Positions 8,309-10,082 of a stretch of DNA of 10,082 nt are shown here, piece after piece (the stretch's first letter is position 1; each line of letters opens with the position of its first letter). The notes below the pieces were generated by a model. That model made no database searches and was not told the DNA's origin. It saw only the letters and a program-made list of their open reading frames with translations. This stretch comes from an uncultured Litorivicinus sp. (GTDB lineage Bacteria > Pseudomonadota > Gammaproteobacteria > Pseudomonadales > Litorivicinaceae): positions 1-10,082 of the forward strand of contig CALKMT010000027.1 in the NCBI GenBank assembly GCA_938091715.1. The letters run 5' to 3'. The translations under genes and the position numbers were made by a program.

Positions 8309-9747
8309 TACTTGACTCCGGAATTGGCGATGCCAGTGGTGATGTAGCGTTGCAAGAAGACAAAGACCAGCGTGGTGGGAATCAAGCTGACCACGGTCAT
8401 CGCTAAACGATAGTGTTCTTGGGACAGGTGCTCGCCGCGGAACTCAAGCAAACACAGTTGCAGGGTGTAGGCCTCTTTGGTGGTCGCCACCGCGACCATG
8501 GGCAAGATCAAATCGTTCCAGCGCCAGATCACCGACAGGATGCCCAACGCGGCAATCGCTGGCAGGGCCAGGGGCAACATGATGCGCCAGTAAATCTTCC
8601 ACTCGCTGGCGGCGTCCATACGCGCAGCTTCAATCAACTCGTCCGGGATTGTCAGCATGTATTGGCGCAGCAGGAACACCCCGGCTGGGGTCGCCGCCCC
8701 GGGAATAATAACCCCCCAGATCGAGCCCGACAGGCCGGTGGCGTCAATCATCTTGAACACGCCCACCAAGGTGATGGTCGGGGGCACCATCAGGGTCGCC
8801 AAAATAATCACAAAGAACAGGGTTTGCCCGCGGAATCGGTACTTGGACAGGGCAAAGGCGGCCATCGAGTTGATCAGCAGGGTCAACACCGTGGCGATCA
8901 GGGTCGCGACCACGGAATTGGTCAAGCAGCCCATAAAATCCACGGTGATCGAGTAGGCCTTGCCCAACAACGGCTCGCTATAGTTACCGTACGCAGGGGC
9001 CAGCGCCCGCTCGACGGTCAGTGAATCCTTGGGCAGGCGCACTACGGTGCCCGTTGGGTCATCCACCGCCCGGGCCGCCACGACTGGGCGACTGCCCTTT
9101 AGCGACGGGACCGCCCACTCGCGCATCTGGCCATTGACGGGGTCCGGTGCGGTGACCTTGATCTGGGCAATCAAGCGATTGGGCTGATAAGCCCCAAAGG
9201 ACAGAAACTCGGACAGCAACCGCTGTTGATCCGTTGGCAGTCCCTGCAGGATCGGCTCGACGTCCTGTTGCGCTTGTTGCGCCGCGGTCATGGTCGGATA
9301 AGACAATAACCATTCCGGCAGTCCCTGAGTCTGGATCAAGGCCCGGGCCTCGGTGCTGACCAGGCCCAGATGGCTGCGCAGCACGCGGTAATCCGCGCCG
9401 GTGAATCCGCTCAGAAACGCGCTGGGATCATAGGCCGCCCGTTGCTCATCGTTCAGGCTACGCCAGTTCAAGACCCAATCCGGCAACCCGCCGATGACAA
9501 AAATCTGTTTGCCGCTTTGATCAAACAGCGTGCCCCGGCCAACCTGGGCATATTCCGAGGGCAGCAGGGACAGATCTTGACGTTCTAGCTGAGCCTGGGA
9601 TTTCAGCGAATTAATGCCGATCCAAATGACCGGCAATAAAATCACCAAAAAGCCCAGCACCAGATAGGCGTAACTGAGGACATCGGTCAGCGACAGACGA
9701 CCGGGAGGCCCGGCGCGCCGGGATAGGAATTGCCAGACTGTGCTCAT
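8308..9747 (-). CDS. MalG-like sugar ABC permease with large periplasmic insert
   Basis: An inner-membrane permease of a CUT1 importer. It has 479 residues where MalG-type permeases usually have about 270-300. TM1 is near 25-46. Residues about 47-270 form a hydrophilic segment that the usual MalG topology puts in the periplasm. Five further helices follow near 273-298, 308-333, 340-362, 394-413 and 447-466. The cytoplasmic loop that docks on the ATPase is EAARMDAASEWKIYWRIMLP (373-392); it fits EAA-X3-G-X9-I-X-L-P except that the glycine is alanine (379). The C-terminus ITTGIANSGVK is typical for the family. The extra residues are concentrated between TM1 and TM2 and contain two related units (87-128 and 142-183). 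AglG-type alpha-glucoside permeases also carry an insert here, shorter as I recall. The ATG overlaps the previous gene by four bases (ATGA) and the stop overlaps the ATPase start. Confidence 0.93.
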
Positions 9748-10082
9748 GCGGTTTTCTGTCGTTTGGATAGGTAAAGCTGGATCAGTGACAGCACGATCAA
9801 AATGCCGGCGACCAACAACGAGGCAGTGGCCGCGATGCCCAGACCGGAATTGGTCGGCTGGCCTCTTAGGCCCGAGGTCTCAAAGATGTACGAGACCAGG
9901 GAAATCCAGCGCACGTTCATGGCGTACAGCTCTTCAAAGGCCTGGAAGGCTTTGATCAGGGCCAATACCGTCACCACCAGCAAGGTGGGCATCAACAAGG
10001 GCAGGGTGATGCGATGCAGGATGCGCCAGTCCTTGGTGCCGTCCATGGCCGCGGCCTCGTATAGGTCTTTCGGGATGGCTTG
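9744..10082 (-). CDS. MalF-like sugar ABC permease, C-terminal part (5' end beyond window)
   Basis: The frame is open to the right edge, giving the last 112 residues of the first permease of the importer. The coupling loop is near its start: EAAAMDGTKDWRILHRITLP, a canonical EAA-X3-G-X9-I-X-L-P motif that docks on the ATPase. Two membrane segments follow, one around LLVVTVLALIKAFQAF and one around AATASLLVAGILIVLSLIQL, then a short basic tail (SKRQKTA). An internal ATG at 10046 lies inside the EAA motif and is not the real start. The stop TGA overlaps the start of the next permease as ATGA. The extracytoplasmic loop between the two helices (about NVRWISLVSYIFETSG) lacks the T-GGGP sequence common in this family. 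The substrate-binding protein gene presumably lies further upstream. Confidence 0.92.
   Translation of the reverse strand, partial: QAIPKDLYEAAAMDGTKDWRILHRITLPLLMPTLLVVTVLALIKAFQAFEELYAMNVRWISLVSYIFETSGLRGQPTNSGLGIAATASLLVAGILIVLSLIQLYLSKRQKTA

Noticed and set aside
8413..9024. 203-codon plus-strand open frame rich in Gly, Gln, His and Arg
   Set aside because: Antisense to the MalG-like permease; its composition is that of a shadow of a hydrophobic gene.

Overview
The window holds six protein-coding genes, all on the minus strand, so transcription runs from the right edge to the left. It is GC-rich with tight bacterial spacing. The gene content and the helicase N-terminus, which recalls Pseudomonas homologues, suggest a gammaproteobacterium. 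A marine Oceanospirillales-type organism is possible, but this is an impression from protein similarity remembered by eye, not a search result.

Right part (7241 to the right edge): the end of a CUT1-type carbohydrate ABC importer operon. In transcription order it contains the C-terminal part of a MalF-like permease, a complete MalG-like permease (479 aa) and a complete MalK/UgpC-like ATPase (355 aa). The three genes are joined by an ATGA overlap and a TAATG overlap, so they are almost certainly one translationally coupled operon. The substrate-binding protein and most of the first permease lie beyond the right edge, and the substrate cannot be read from what is present. The second permease is unusually long because of a roughly 200-residue insert after its first membrane helix. 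That insert contains a degenerate internal duplication.

Middle (4927-7182): a 751-aa XPD/DinG-type iron-sulfur helicase with a RecB/Cas4-like PD-(D/E)XK nuclease domain at its N-terminus, most likely a DNA repair enzyme. It starts 58 bases after the ATPase stop. That gap holds a one-mismatch LexA-like box and an imperfect hairpin, and I see no Shine-Dalgarno sequence in it. A 291-base gap with weak promoter candidates separates the helicase from the next gene.

Left part: acnB (1843-4635), a long-form (930 aa) bifunctional aconitase B of the TCA cycle with all three cluster-ligand cysteines, ends in a strong intrinsic terminator. After it comes a hybrid histidine kinase (1707 to the left edge, 3' end outside the window) with six predicted membrane segments, a coiled-coil linker, HisKA and HATPase domains and a receiver domain.

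There is no sign of a mobile element, CRISPR array, rRNA or tRNA gene. The three blocks (sugar uptake, DNA repair, central metabolism plus signalling) look like ordinary neighbours rather than one system. The points most worth a second look are the duplicated insert of the MalG-like permease, the nuclease-helicase with its possible SOS box, and the lineage of the long AcnB.
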